Below are positions 46,469-56,084 of a stretch of 64,000 nucleotides of DNA, piece by piece. This DNA is from Paracoccus litorisediminis. GTDB taxonomy: Bacteria; Pseudomonadota; Alphaproteobacteria; Rhodobacterales; Rhodobacteraceae. The position numbers and the translations under genes are program-made. The stretch's first letter is position 1, and each line of letters starts with the position of its first letter. The notes under the pieces were generated by a model. That model saw only the letters and a program-made list of their open reading frames with translations, did no database searches and was not told where the DNA came from. The stretch covers positions 1 through 64,000 of the forward strand of contig NZ_WMIG01000012.1 of assembly GCF_009711205.1 (NCBI RefSeq). The letters are read 5' to 3'.

Positions 46469-47305
46469 TCAGTTGTGATGATCTGCCGTGGTCGATGCCC
46501 ATTCCTTGGCCTGCTGAAGGGTCAAGGGGGGCGCGTAAAGATAGCCTTGGGCATAGTCGCAACCGATCCGGCGCAGGAATTCGGCCTGCTGCTCGGTTTC
46601 GACACCTTCCGAGATGACCTCCAGTCCCAGCGCCTTGCCCATCGCCACCGCCCATTCGATGATCTGTTCGCCCTTTGCCGTGCCCGACAACTCGCCCAGA
46701 AGGCTGCGGTCGAGCTTCAGCCGGTCGAAATCGAACTTGCCCAGTGCCGCGAGATTGCTGAAACCCGCGCCAAAATCATCCATGGCAATCGCGACGCCCA
46801 GTTCCCGCAGGGAGCGGATGCAGGTGGCGGCCTCATCCTGCAGGCATTTGCTTTCGGTGATTTCCAGTTCAAGGCGATGGGCGGGGAAACCGCGCTCTGC
46901 CAGAATCCGCGCAATGCGGTCGGCAAAGCCGGAATGGCGCAATTGAATGACCGAGACATTGACCGACACGCGCACCGGCGTGGGGGAGTCGATGGTCGCA
47001 AGGTCGGACAGCGCCTTGTCCAGCAGCCACATGCCGATTTCGTCGATCAGGCCATGTTCCTCGGCGATGGGGACGAATCTGTCGGGCTCGACCTCGCCCA
47101 GCACCGGGCTGTACCATCGGGCCAGCGCCTCGAAACCGGCAAGGGTCCCGTCGGACAGTCGGATCTGGGGCTGATAGCGGATGAGCAATTGATCCTTGCG
47201 CAGCGCCTCGGCCAGTGCCGAGATAAGGTGCCGATCGTCCGGGGACGGCAGCACAGGACCGCCCGTTGCGGTCTTGTCCATATCGTCCATGCCGAACACC
47301 TCCAT
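46469..47305 (-). CDS. EAL-domain c-di-GMP phosphodiesterase
   Basis: A stand-alone EAL domain in 278 residues. The catalytic set is present: FEALARW (EAL) near residue 60, VNVSVIQLR (Asn), LEITES (Glu), AMDDFGAGFSN (DD pair), LKLDRSLL (Lys), EGVET (Glu) and QGYLYAPP (Gln). It should linearise c-di-GMP to pGpG in the cytoplasm. ATG 47305 follows a GGGG ribosome-like site; a GTG at 47368, next to the stop of the preceding GGDEF gene, would add 21 residues without a good site. It is the last gene of the signalling operon. Confidence 0.93.
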   Translation of the reverse strand: MEVFGMDDMDKTATGGPVLPSPDDRHLISALAEALRKDQLLIRYQPQIRLSDGTLAGFEALARWYSPVLGEVEPDRFVPIAEEHGLIDEIGMWLLDKALSDLATIDSPTPVRVSVNVSVIQLRHSGFADRIARILAERGFPAHRLELEITESKCLQDEAATCIRSLRELGVAIAMDDFGAGFSNLAALGKFDFDRLKLDRSLLGELSGTAKGEQIIEWAVAMGKALGLEVISEGVETEQQAEFLRRIGCDYAQGYLYAPPLTLQQAKEWASTTADHHN

Positions 47306-47368
47306 CGCTACCCCGCAAGTAAGGGCGGAATTGGCAGGAAAAGCAATAAGCAGAAGTGTCGCAGGCAC

Positions 47369-48706
47369 TTAGCCACGGATACGTGACGCCAACCGGTCAC
47401 GGCGGGTTTTCTGCGCGTAGAGCATCCGGTCGGCGCTGGCCAGCAGCTCGGTCTGGTTCCAGGACGACTCGCTGGCCAGCGCGATGCCCAGACTGATGCC
47501 CACGACAACCTCTTCGCCGTGATCGCCGACGGCAATCGGTTGACGGACGGCCTCGATCAAGCGACGGGCCATCTGCTCGGCATCGCTGCGGTCGTTGCAG
47601 ACCATCAGCACGGCGAATTCGTCCCCGGCCCAGCGGGCAACGATATCCTCGGTCCGCACGCAATCGTTCAATCGTGAGGCAATGACCTTGAGCACCACAT
47701 CGCCTGTCGCATGGCCATAGGCATCGTTGATCGGCTTGAACAGGTCCAGATCACCGAACAGCAGCGCCAGATCGCATTTCTGCTCGGCCAGCAGCACCTG
47801 ACATCGCTTGTTGAAACCGGCCCGGTTGAGCAGACCGGTCAGCGGGTCGGTCTCGGCCTCTCCGATCAGAGCCAGTTGGCGGGCATAGGCATCCGAGGCG
47901 TCCTGAAAGACGATTACGCCGCCGATCATCTCTCCTTCCGTATCCCGGACAAGCGAGGCGGATCTTGTCACCGGCAACAGCGCGCCCGCTTTCGTTCGCA
48001 GCATCGTCTGGGGCTCGTCGGTGCGAAGGCCGCCATTCTGCGAGGGATCGAACAGCCCTTCATTCATCGGCATCCCGTCGGCGGAAAGCAGCGGAAAGAC
48101 CTCATCCAGATCCTGACCGCAGCCGCTGTCGGCCAGCCATTCGGTGATCCGCTGCGCCGAGGGGTTCATCCACGACACGCGATTGCCCCTGTCGGTCGCG
48201 ATGACGCCGTCGCCCACCGCATCGAACGTGGCCTGAAGGATCTGCCTTTGGCGATGTACCTCCCTCAATGCGCTGACAAGGCGGTTCTTGTTCTGATGCA
48301 GTTCCAGGAAAATCAAAACCTTGGAAATCAGGATCGTTTCATTGACGGGCTTGGGAATGAAGTCGATGGCCCCCGACATATAGCCATGGATCTGGTTGAT
48401 CTCATCCGCGTTCGAGGCCGTCAGGAAGACGATGGGCGTTTCTGCCGAAAGCGGGTTGTCCTTGAGGTAACTCGCGACCTCAAAGCCGTCCATCTCGGGC
48501 ATCTGTACGTCCAGAAGGATCAGCGCGAATTGCATATCAAGCGCCAGCGACAGCGCCTCGTTGCCGGAATGCGCCACGACAAGGTCAGCACCGACATCGC
48601 GCAGCAGGATCTTCATCGCCAGCAGATTTGACGGGATGTCGTCCACAATAAGGATTCTGGGCCGTTCGTCGGCTTTCCCGAGTTCTTCAAGCGAAATGTC
48701 TGTCAT
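47369..48706 (-). CDS. response regulator with PAS and GGDEF domains (diguanylate cyclase)
   Basis: 445 residues in the order REC (RILIVDDIPSNL; phospho-Asp in LLDVQMPEMDG near 68), PAS (about 150-270; ATFDAVGDGVIATDRGNRVS) and GGDEF (about 285-440). The active-site loop reads RWAGDEFAVLM, an AGDEF variant that is usually still active, with DPLTGLLNRAGF and the metal Asp in LFGDLDLFKPIND. It would make c-di-GMP when phosphorylated by the hybrid kinase of the operon. The ATG overlaps the stop of cheR (ATGA). Confidence 0.93.
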   Translation of the reverse strand: MTDISLEELGKADERPRILIVDDIPSNLLAMKILLRDVGADLVVAHSGNEALSLALDMQFALILLDVQMPEMDGFEVASYLKDNPLSAETPIVFLTASNADEINQIHGYMSGAIDFIPKPVNETILISKVLIFLELHQNKNRLVSALREVHRQRQILQATFDAVGDGVIATDRGNRVSWMNPSAQRITEWLADSGCGQDLDEVFPLLSADGMPMNEGLFDPSQNGGLRTDEPQTMLRTKAGALLPVTRSASLVRDTEGEMIGGVIVFQDASDAYARQLALIGEAETDPLTGLLNRAGFNKRCQVLLAEQKCDLALLFGDLDLFKPINDAYGHATGDVVLKVIASRLNDCVRTEDIVARWAGDEFAVLMVCNDRSDAEQMARRLIEAVRQPIAVGDHGEEVVVGISLGIALASESSWNQTELLASADRMLYAQKTRRDRLASRIRG

Positions 48707-49563
48707 TGGCCGCCACCCTTTTCGATCAGGCCATCACCCATGCTGATTTGGCTGCGGGCTGGCTGCAGCGGGCGATAGATCAGGTTGCACCCCGGCTCTT
48801 TGCAATAGGCCGCTCCGGTGCTGATCGGTGTCTCTCTGCTGCCGAGGCACAGAAATCCACCACGAAACATGGAATCTTGAAACAGGTCAAAAACCCGACG
48901 CTGAAGCTCGGGGCCGAAATAGATCAGCACATTCCGGCAAAAGATCAGATTTGCCTCACAGAACACGCCATCTGTCGCCAGATTGTGCTGGATGAATGTG
49001 ACATTCTTCAAAAGCTGCGGGTCAAAGCGATACCTGTCGCCGGACCTGATCGTATAGGACGACAGCGAGCCCGACCCGCCGCCTTGCGCATAGCGCCGCT
49101 CGATCGCGGCCAGTTGCTTTTCATCGATCTCTGCGCCGTCCCTTGCCGCGCTCAGGCAACTGGCCGAAATGTCGCTGGCGAAAATTCGGCTGCGTGAATA
49201 CAGACCGGCCTCATTCAGCAGGATCGCCAGCGAATAGACCTCTTGGCCCGCGGCGCAGCCCGCATGCCAGATGGTGATGTTCGAAAAGCTTCGCAGATGC
49301 GGAAAGACGTGCTCCTTGACCTCGGCAAAGGTCTCGGGCTCGCGAAAGTAATCGCTCACCGGAACGGTGATGTTTTCAACGATGAAATCGATCCGGGTCG
49401 GGTTGTCCAGAACCCAGGCGGTCAGGGCGTCAATGCCCGGCAGCTGAAGATTTGCGCAAAGGTTGCGCAGCCGCTTTTCAAGCGAGCTGGACCGATACCC
49501 GCGAAAGTCGCAGCCATATCTCTCGAATAGATTTCGAGTGAACGTCGCGACTTCATCTTCCAT
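48703..49563 (-). CDS. CheR-type protein-glutamate methyltransferase
   Basis: 286 residues: N-terminal helical domain (FGYRSSSLEKRL-like) and SAM-binding domain with HAGCAAGQEVYSLAILL, ASDISASCLSAARDG and IFCRNVLIYFGPELQRRVFD. It would methylate Glu residues on a receptor or signalling coiled coil using S-adenosylmethionine. The gene overlaps the hybrid kinase gene by 11 bp and the GGDEF gene by 4 bp. No CheB is seen in the window, so the role may be regulatory rather than in classical chemotaxis; the long coiled coil of the kinase is a possible target. Confidence 0.93.
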   Translation of the reverse strand: MEDEVATFTRNLFERYGCDFRGYRSSSLEKRLRNLCANLQLPGIDALTAWVLDNPTRIDFIVENITVPVSDYFREPETFAEVKEHVFPHLRSFSNITIWHAGCAAGQEVYSLAILLNEAGLYSRSRIFASDISASCLSAARDGAEIDEKQLAAIERRYAQGGGSGSLSSYTIRSGDRYRFDPQLLKNVTFIQHNLATDGVFCEANLIFCRNVLIYFGPELQRRVFDLFQDSMFRGGFLCLGSRETPISTGAAYCKEPGCNLIYRPLQPARSQISMGDGLIEKGGGQ

Positions 49564-52500
49564 GCGGAAGGTTCTCGCTGATCATCGACAGCAGCTTGGG
49601 CACATCGACGGGCTTGGTCATGTAATCCGTCGCGCCGGCGGCAAGGCACCTTTCGCGATCCTCCTTCATCGCCTTGGCGGTCAGGGCGATGATCGGCAGG
49701 TCCGACCATGCGCCGCCGCGTTTGCGGATTTCGGTCATCGCCTCGTAGCCGTCCATGTTCGGCATCATCATGTCCATCAGGACGATCTGGATGTCGGGAT
49801 GAGCTTCAAGCTCGGTCAGGGCCTTGAACCCGTCCTGCGCCAGAACGACATTCATGCCCTTGCCACGCAGGATCTTGGCCAGCGCATAGATGTTTCGCAT
49901 GTCGTCATCGACCAGAAGCAGCTTGCCGTTCAGCCCGGTATCCTGTGGCGGGTGCTGTCCGTTCATCTTCGGCTGCTTGGCTGCGGGCGCGGCCTGCGGT
50001 TGGGGACCGCGCTGCAGGAACTGTTCGACCTCTTCCAGCAGGCGTTTCTGCGAATATTCGCCCTTCAGGATGATGCTGTCGGTATAGGCGCGCAGGTCCA
50101 TGATCTCGTCCGGGGTCAGGTCGCGGGCCGAGTAGATGATGACCGGGGGCGTGTCGCCAAGCTCTGATATCTGCTTCAGCAGCTCAAAGCCGCAAAGGTC
50201 CGGCAGGCCGATGTCCAGAATGAGGCAGCCGAACTTGCGCGTGGCCAGCATGCTCAGGGCGGTTTCGCCATTCATCGCCGAGACCGAGTCGATACCCGCG
50301 CGGGTCAGAAGCTGCGAAATCGCAAGTTGCGTGCCGGGATCGTCCTCGATGACCAGCACCGTCCGCTGACCGGGCGAGGGTGCGATCGGCGCGGCCCCGT
50401 TCTGTTTTCGCGCAACGGGCGGCGCGGGGCGCGGCGGTTCCGGCGTGTCGCCTTGGTCCTCCTCGGGTGCCAGCGGCAGCGACAGCCTGAAGGTCGAGCC
50501 CTTGCCCTCGGCGCTTTCGACGGACAGGTCGCCCTGCTGCAACTGGGCGAGCTGCCTTGAGATCGCCAGACCAAGCCCGGTTCCGCCGAATTGCCTGCGG
50601 GTGCTGCCATCGACCTGCTCGAAGGGTCGGAAGATCGTCTCAAGCTTGTCGTCCGGAATGCCGATGCCGCTGTCGGTGACCGAAATTTCCAGCACCTGCC
50701 CACCCTCGGCGAGTTGCAGCGACACGTGGACGCGGCCCTCGGCGGTGAACTTGATCGCGTTGCCGATCAGGTTGTTGGCGATCTGCTCCAGCTGGCCGCC
50801 ATCCGCCCAGATATGGTCGGGCAGGGCAGGGTCGCGTTCCAGCACGAATTCCAGCCCCTTCTGTTCGGCAAGCGGGCGGAAGGTGCGCTCGATGGTGTGG
50901 CACAATGCGGTCAGCGAGACCCGCTCGCGATGCGCTTCCAGCTTGCCGGCCTCGATCTTGGACAGGTCGAGGATGTCGTTGATCAGACGCAGCAGGCTGA
51001 CGCCGCTGGCATGGATCACCCCGGCTGCCTCGACCTGATCGCTGTCCAGATTGCCCTGACCGTTCTCGGCCAGATCCTGCGCCAGGATCAGCATGCTGTT
51101 CAGCGGCGTGCGCAATTCATGCGACATATTGGCAAGGAAGCGCGACTTGTACTGGTTGGCGCGCTCAAGCTCTTCGGCGCGAGAGATGGCTTCCTGACGG
51201 GACTCGACCAGTTTTTCGCCTTGCAGGGCCAGTTGCTTGCTGCGGCGCTCAAGTTCGTCATTGGTGGCCTGCAATGTTTCCTGCTGGGCGCGAAGCTCTT
51301 CCTCGGCGGCTTGCAGTTCTTCGGTCTGCTGCTGGCTTTGTTCCAGCAGTTCCCGCGTGCGCAGAACCCGCCGCAGGTTTTCCAGCGGCAGTGCGACCAC
51401 GGCGGGGGCATCCTCGACAATGCGCTGTCCGACCTCATCCAGCTTGTCGAAGGTCGCGAACTCCATCACGCCGATCAACTGTTCCTGCACCACGACCGGG
51501 ACGACCAGCACCAGTTCCGGCGTTCCCTCGCCCGAGCCCGAGTGGATCTTGACGTAATTGTCGGGCACCGGGGTCAGCACGATGGTCTTGCGCTCCAGCG
51601 CCGCCTGCCCGACGAGACCCTCGCCCAGCATGTAGCGCGTGGCGACGTGGCGCCGTTCCTTGTAGCCATAGCTGGCATACAGGTTCAGCGACCGGCTTTG
51701 TTCGTCATAGGCAAAGAACACGCCGACCCCCGCCTTGATCTGCGGGGCAAGTGTCCGCAGCGCGGCATCCGAAAAGTCGATCAGCGTCTTTTGCTGCTGG
51801 ATGGTCTGGGACAGCTCGGTCAGCAACCGCCGGACCTGCAGATCCACGCTGCGCTCCACTGCGAGGTTCCTGAAGATCAGCAGCGACCGGCTCATGGCGC
51901 CGATTTCATCGGGGCGTTCCTGAAACGGCACAGTCGCGCTGCGGTCGTCATTGGCCAGACGCTCCATCGTCGTGGCCAGCCGCTTCAGCGGGGAACCGAT
52001 GCGATGATAGAGCAACGCATAGGCCAGAAGGGCGGCAATGCAGACAAAAATCGCAGACATGACGGTCGCGTTGCGCATCCGGTCGATCAGGGCGTTACGC
52101 TGGGCGCGCGCCTCGTCCAGTTCGTCCTCGACCAGCCCGGACAGGCGGTCAAAGGATTCCCGCGGGAAACTGTCCACCAGATCGGTGGCATTGGTCGTCA
52201 GGTAATGCGCCAGCGCCTGTGCGCGGGCCGCCGGGGTCACCGTCCCCTCGATGCGTGTCAGCAAGGGCAATGCGCGCTGATTCATCCATTGAGTGGCGGC
52301 GACCTGAATGGCGACCGCATCCGCCACCGCCTGCGCGTCAAGGCCGGGCAGCCGCAGCAGGTTCTCGATGGCGGTCAGGGTGTCCTTGTGGGCCTGTTCG
52401 AATTTTTTGCGCGATTCTTCGGTGCCTCGGGACAGCGTGTCGACCAGCGCCAGTTCGCGGGCCAGAATCGACCGCTCGACCGCCTCGATCGAGGTCAGGC

Positions 52501-52654
52501 TGGCGGTCAGGTCACGGACGTGGTTCTGCGTCGATGACAATTCCTTGGTGCCCCAATAGGCAACCGAACTGACCGCGACCACCACCAGCAGAAAGCTGAG
52601 CATGACCGCGCCAAGTTGCGAGCCAAGAGAAAAGCTGATCGAACGTTGGGCCAA
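49553..52654 (-). CDS. hybrid sensor histidine kinase (periplasmic sensor-HAMP-GAF-HK-REC-REC)
   Basis: 1033 residues in the order: membrane span 18-36; periplasmic helical sensor about 37-195 (CHASE3-like); span about 198-218; HAMP; GAF about 290-430; Gln/Glu-rich coiled coil about 430-495; phospho-His in NMSHELRTPLNSM near 511; ATPase (NLIGNAIKFT, DSGIGIP, GTGLGLAIS). Two receivers follow, with Asp near 810 in LILDIGLPD and near 961 in VLMDMMMPNMDG. The start appears to be TTG with GGAG 7 nt upstream; no ATG extends the frame. It heads the minus-strand signalling operon and is divergent from the cellulose operon. Confidence 0.92.
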   Translation of the reverse strand: MAQRSISFSLGSQLGAVMLSFLLVVVAVSSVAYWGTKELSSTQNHVRDLTASLTSIEAVERSILARELALVDTLSRGTEESRKKFEQAHKDTLTAIENLLRLPGLDAQAVADAVAIQVAATQWMNQRALPLLTRIEGTVTPAARAQALAHYLTTNATDLVDSFPRESFDRLSGLVEDELDEARAQRNALIDRMRNATVMSAIFVCIAALLAYALLYHRIGSPLKRLATTMERLANDDRSATVPFQERPDEIGAMSRSLLIFRNLAVERSVDLQVRRLLTELSQTIQQQKTLIDFSDAALRTLAPQIKAGVGVFFAYDEQSRSLNLYASYGYKERRHVATRYMLGEGLVGQAALERKTIVLTPVPDNYVKIHSGSGEGTPELVLVVPVVVQEQLIGVMEFATFDKLDEVGQRIVEDAPAVVALPLENLRRVLRTRELLEQSQQQTEELQAAEEELRAQQETLQATNDELERRSKQLALQGEKLVESRQEAISRAEELERANQYKSRFLANMSHELRTPLNSMLILAQDLAENGQGNLDSDQVEAAGVIHASGVSLLRLINDILDLSKIEAGKLEAHRERVSLTALCHTIERTFRPLAEQKGLEFVLERDPALPDHIWADGGQLEQIANNLIGNAIKFTAEGRVHVSLQLAEGGQVLEISVTDSGIGIPDDKLETIFRPFEQVDGSTRRQFGGTGLGLAISRQLAQLQQGDLSVESAEGKGSTFRLSLPLAPEEDQGDTPEPPRPAPPVARKQNGAAPIAPSPGQRTVLVIEDDPGTQLAISQLLTRAGIDSVSAMNGETALSMLATRKFGCLILDIGLPDLCGFELLKQISELGDTPPVIIYSARDLTPDEIMDLRAYTDSIILKGEYSQKRLLEEVEQFLQRGPQPQAAPAAKQPKMNGQHPPQDTGLNGKLLLVDDDMRNIYALAKILRGKGMNVVLAQDGFKALTELEAHPDIQIVLMDMMMPNMDGYEAMTEIRKRGGAWSDLPIIALTAKAMKEDRERCLAAGATDYMTKPVDVPKLLSMISENLPHGR

Positions 52655-53007
52655 GGCTTCGCTCCAAACTGCAGAAATCGAATGATTTTATGATCAATTG
52701 TTCCGTGTTTCCAACCACCATATATCGCCTGCAGGCTTAGTCGAAAAGGTGACAGGCACCTGTCACGCATCTGCCGCACTGCAGCGATGCAGATGCGCAA
52801 GCCTGAAAATTCGATCTGGAACCGACAATCGGTAGTGGTAAGGGGTGGCGCTTACTCTTGCGCTGACCCTTTTTGCACCGTTCAATGACTGCAATCGAAG
52901 GGTGAACTTGCCCTTTATGCCACAATCATATCATGCTTTGTCCTAGGAAAGGGCAGGCTCCCGCCCTCACCCCCGTCAAGGTTACGAATGGAATTTTAGG
53001 AAGTACG
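52655..53007. promoter_or_regulatory. divergent promoter region between the signalling and cellulose operons
   Basis: 353 bp without a gene. It must carry both promoters. Its clearest structure is GTGACAGG-CA-CCTGTCAC at 52749-52766, a perfect 8-bp inverted repeat, with AGGTG-ACAGG-CACCT at 52747-52761 interleaved with it. The part near 52880-52990 is AT-richer and probably holds the cellulose promoter. AGGAAG precedes bcsN. Confidence 0.55.
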
Positions 53008-53730
53008 ATGATCGCTGGATGTGACCGCAAAATCGATCAAGGCTTGCTGTCTTGTGATGCTCTTGCAACCATTAGGAAATTCGGACTTCTTCTGTGCTTG
53101 TGCCTTGCAACCGCGATGACGGCGGGTTGCGCCGTGGACGCGCAGAACTTCGGCCTGACCCGTGCCCAGATCGATGAGCGCACGCCCTTCGTCGCCGTGT
53201 CCGCCAGTCAGGCCTGGGTCAATGCGCCGGATATTCGCAGCGTGTTCCAGCGTCATCTGGGGATCGAGGCCGAACAAAAGATCGGTCTGGTGAACAACAC
53301 CACGGTTCCCGGCGACAACATGATCCTGCTGCGGACGCGAACCGGCTCGGCCGGTCTTGGCCGGCTGCGGTTCGAGGATCTGGTCGCCCGGTTTGGCGGT
53401 CTGCCCCAGCCCTTCACCAACCTGAGTTCCGGCGACCTGCTGCAGGCCGAAGACGAGGCTGGCAGCTATTTCTGGGCGGGGCAAATGGTCGGCGGCAGCA
53501 CCAATTGCATTCTGGGCATCCGGCGGCTGGACAGCGGTATGCGCCAGCTGCCCGGCGGCGCAGGTATTATGGACATAATCGTGCGCAATTGCGTCAACGG
53601 CAGCCAGCAGGACGCGCTGGCACCGCTGCTGGCGGCCAGCACGGGCGTCAGCGCCGCCGTTCGCGCGCCGGATGGTTCCAGCCGCATGTTGTCACCTTTG
53701 GCGGCGCCGTCCGGGAATTTGAGCCCGTGA
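53008..53730 (+). CDS. bcsN: BcsN-like cellulose biosynthesis lipoprotein
   Basis: The 240-residue product has a hydrophobic signal (LLLCLCLATAMTAGC) with a lipobox Cys, giving a predicted outer-membrane or periplasmic lipoprotein. Body motifs such as RTPFVAVSASQAWV (here ERTPFVAVSASQAWV) and GLGRLRFEDL fit the BcsN family known from alphaproteobacterial cellulose operons, whose role is not defined. ATG 53008 has AGGAAG upstream; an earlier in-frame start at 52933 would lengthen the N-terminus before the signal. The stop overlaps a GTG that is in frame with bcsA. Confidence 0.8.
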   Translation: MIAGCDRKIDQGLLSCDALATIRKFGLLLCLCLATAMTAGCAVDAQNFGLTRAQIDERTPFVAVSASQAWVNAPDIRSVFQRHLGIEAEQKIGLVNNTTVPGDNMILLRTRTGSAGLGRLRFEDLVARFGGLPQPFTNLSSGDLLQAEDEAGSYFWAGQMVGGSTNCILGIRRLDSGMRQLPGGAGIMDIIVRNCVNGSQQDALAPLLAASTGVSAAVRAPDGSSRMLSPLAAPSGNLSP

Positions 53731-53762
53731 CGGCACGTTCAGGAAGTATTGCGAGTAAGCAA

Positions 53763-56084
53763 ATGCCTTTGCGAATTGTTCTTTTGGCGCTTTGGGTCGC
53801 GACGCTGATCCCCGTCTTCATCCTCAGTTCGGCCCCGGTTTCGAACATGGCGCAGGGCATGTTGGGCATCGTTGCCGTCCTGATGGTGATGCTGCTCAAG
53901 CCCTTTACCTCGAACATCGTGGCGCGGACGGCCTTTGTCGCGGTCGCCAGCGTCGTGGTGCTGCGTTACTGGTTCTGGCGCGTCACCGCGACATTGCCCG
54001 AGCCCGGACTGAACGCCTCGTTCGTATTTGCCGTGCTGCTGCTGATCGTCGAGACTTATTCGATCCTCGTCTTCTTCCTTGGTGGCTTCATCACCGCCGA
54101 TCCGCTGGAACGGGGACTGCCGCCCAAGGTCGAGCTGGACCAATTGCCCACGGTCGACATCCTTGTGCCGTCCTATAACGAACCGACCGAGATGCTCAGC
54201 ATCACGCTGTCGGCGGCCAAGAACATGGTCTACCCGGCCTCGCGTCGGCGGGTGGTTCTGTGCGACGATGGCGGGACGGATCAGCGCTGCAATTCCCCGG
54301 ACCCGGAACTGGCAGCCCGCTCGCGCGCGCGCCGGGCCGAACTGCAGGCGCTTTGCGCCGAGCTGGGCGTGATCTATTCCACCCGCGCCAGAAACGAACA
54401 CGCGAAAGCCGGCAACATGAGTGCGGCGCTTGAGCGGCTGGACGGCGATCTGGTCGTGGTCTTTGACGCCGACCACGTGCCCTCGCGCGATTTTCTGGCC
54501 CGCACTGTCGGCTATTTCGCGCAGGACCCCAAGCTGTTCCTGGTGCAGACGCCGCACCATTTCATCAACCCCGATCCGATCCAGCGTAATCTTGGCCTGA
54601 AATCCCCGCCCGAGAACGAGATGTTCTACGGCATGATCCACCGCGGGCTGGACCGCTGGGGCGGCGCGTTCTTTTGCGGCTCGGCGGCGGTGCTTCGCCG
54701 CAAGGCATTGGACAGCGTCGGCGGCTTTGCAGGGGAAACCATCACCGAGGATGCCGAAACCGCGCTGGAAATCCATTCGCGCGGCTGGCGCAGCCTGTAT
54801 ATCGACCGCGCCATGATCGCGGGGCTTCAGCCCGAGACCTTCGTGTCCTTCATCCAGCAGCGCGGCCGCTGGGCCTCGGGCATGGTCCAGATGCTGATGC
54901 TGAAGAACCCGCTGTTCCGACCGGGCCTGAAGCCGCTGCAACGGCTGTGCTACATCAACTCGATGTCCTTCTGGTTCTTCCCGCTGATCCGGCTGGTCTA
55001 TATCATCGCGCCGCTGACCTACCTGTTCTTCGGCGTCGAGATCGTCGTCACCACCTTCCAGGAAGCGATGGCCTATGTGCTCAGCTACATGGCTGTGGTC
55101 CTGATGGTGCAGAACGGGATATTCGCGCGCTACCGATGGCCGCTTATCTCGGAGATCTATGAGGTCGCGCAGGCCCCCTATCTAGCAACCTCGATCTTTC
55201 GGACCATCCTTCGCCCACGGGCCGCCAAGTTCAACGTGACCGCCAAGGACGAGACGCTGGCCGAGAATTACATCTCGCCGATCTACAAGCCGCTGCTGGG
55301 ACTGTTCGGCCTGACGCTGGCGGGAGTCATCGCGCTGGTCGTGCGCTGGATCGCCTTTCCCGGCGACCGCAGCGTGCTGTCCGTCGTCGGGGTCTGGGCG
55401 GTGATCAACCTGCTGCTGGTGTCGCTGTCGCTGCGCGCCGTATCGGAAAAGCAGCAACGCCGCGCCGCGCCGCGTGTCGCGATCGACGTGCCCGCCACGA
55501 TCAGCTGGGCCAATTCGGGTCCGTTCCCGTTGAAGGCGACGGTGCTGGACGTGTCGACCAGCGGCGCCCAGTTGCGGGTGGACCAGCCACCTTCCGGCAA
55601 GGATGCGCGCATGGTCCGCGTCGGGGACGAGATCAGTTTCCGTCCGCGCTTCGACAATGCCCCGCATCTTGAACAGAACGTGCGGGCGGTGGTCCTTGGC
55701 ATCAAGAACGGCGCGAACAATGCCAATCTGCTGGGTGTCCGGTTCCTGCCCGACCAACCGATCGTCGTGCGCGAGGTGGTGGCCCAACTGATCTTCGGCA
55801 ACAGCGAAACTTGGTTAATGCAGCGCGAGGCCAACCGCGAGGGCAAGGGGCTGCTGGCCGGGCTTGCCTATATCATCGGGCTGATGGTGACCTCGATCCC
55901 CAAGACGATTTCGGACTTCATGCGCGAACCGGCGCGGCGGCGCAGGAATGCCCGGATGCAGCATCAGGGTCAGAAACCCGCGCATCTCATGGCTTTCGGC
56001 GCGGATTTCGACACGGATGAACACCGCAGCGAGGCCATGCCCCAGCCCATCGACGCCTTCATCGGGATGGAGGGCAAACGATGA
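53763..56084 (+). CDS. bcsA: cellulose synthase catalytic subunit, c-di-GMP responsive
   Basis: 773 residues, inner-membrane GT2 synthase. All catalytic marks are present: VLCDDGGTD near residue 166, VFDADHVPSRD near 234, FFCGSAAVLRR, TITEDAETAL near 327 and QQRGRWASG near 366. The C-terminal PilZ domain keeps both c-di-GMP motifs (R-A-A-P-R near 565 and DVSTSGAQ near 595). It polymerises UDP-glucose and exports the glucan. The ATG at 53763 starts directly at membrane span 1; a GTG at 53727 in a GTGA overlap with bcsN is an equally possible start adding 12 residues. bcsB overlaps the end by ATGA. Confidence 0.95.
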   Translation: MPLRIVLLALWVATLIPVFILSSAPVSNMAQGMLGIVAVLMVMLLKPFTSNIVARTAFVAVASVVVLRYWFWRVTATLPEPGLNASFVFAVLLLIVETYSILVFFLGGFITADPLERGLPPKVELDQLPTVDILVPSYNEPTEMLSITLSAAKNMVYPASRRRVVLCDDGGTDQRCNSPDPELAARSRARRAELQALCAELGVIYSTRARNEHAKAGNMSAALERLDGDLVVVFDADHVPSRDFLARTVGYFAQDPKLFLVQTPHHFINPDPIQRNLGLKSPPENEMFYGMIHRGLDRWGGAFFCGSAAVLRRKALDSVGGFAGETITEDAETALEIHSRGWRSLYIDRAMIAGLQPETFVSFIQQRGRWASGMVQMLMLKNPLFRPGLKPLQRLCYINSMSFWFFPLIRLVYIIAPLTYLFFGVEIVVTTFQEAMAYVLSYMAVVLMVQNGIFARYRWPLISEIYEVAQAPYLATSIFRTILRPRAAKFNVTAKDETLAENYISPIYKPLLGLFGLTLAGVIALVVRWIAFPGDRSVLSVVGVWAVINLLLVSLSLRAVSEKQQRRAAPRVAIDVPATISWANSGPFPLKATVLDVSTSGAQLRVDQPPSGKDARMVRVGDEISFRPRFDNAPHLEQNVRAVVLGIKNGANNANLLGVRFLPDQPIVVREVVAQLIFGNSETWLMQREANREGKGLLAGLAYIIGLMVTSIPKTISDFMREPARRRRNARMQHQGQKPAHLMAFGADFDTDEHRSEAMPQPIDAFIGMEGKR

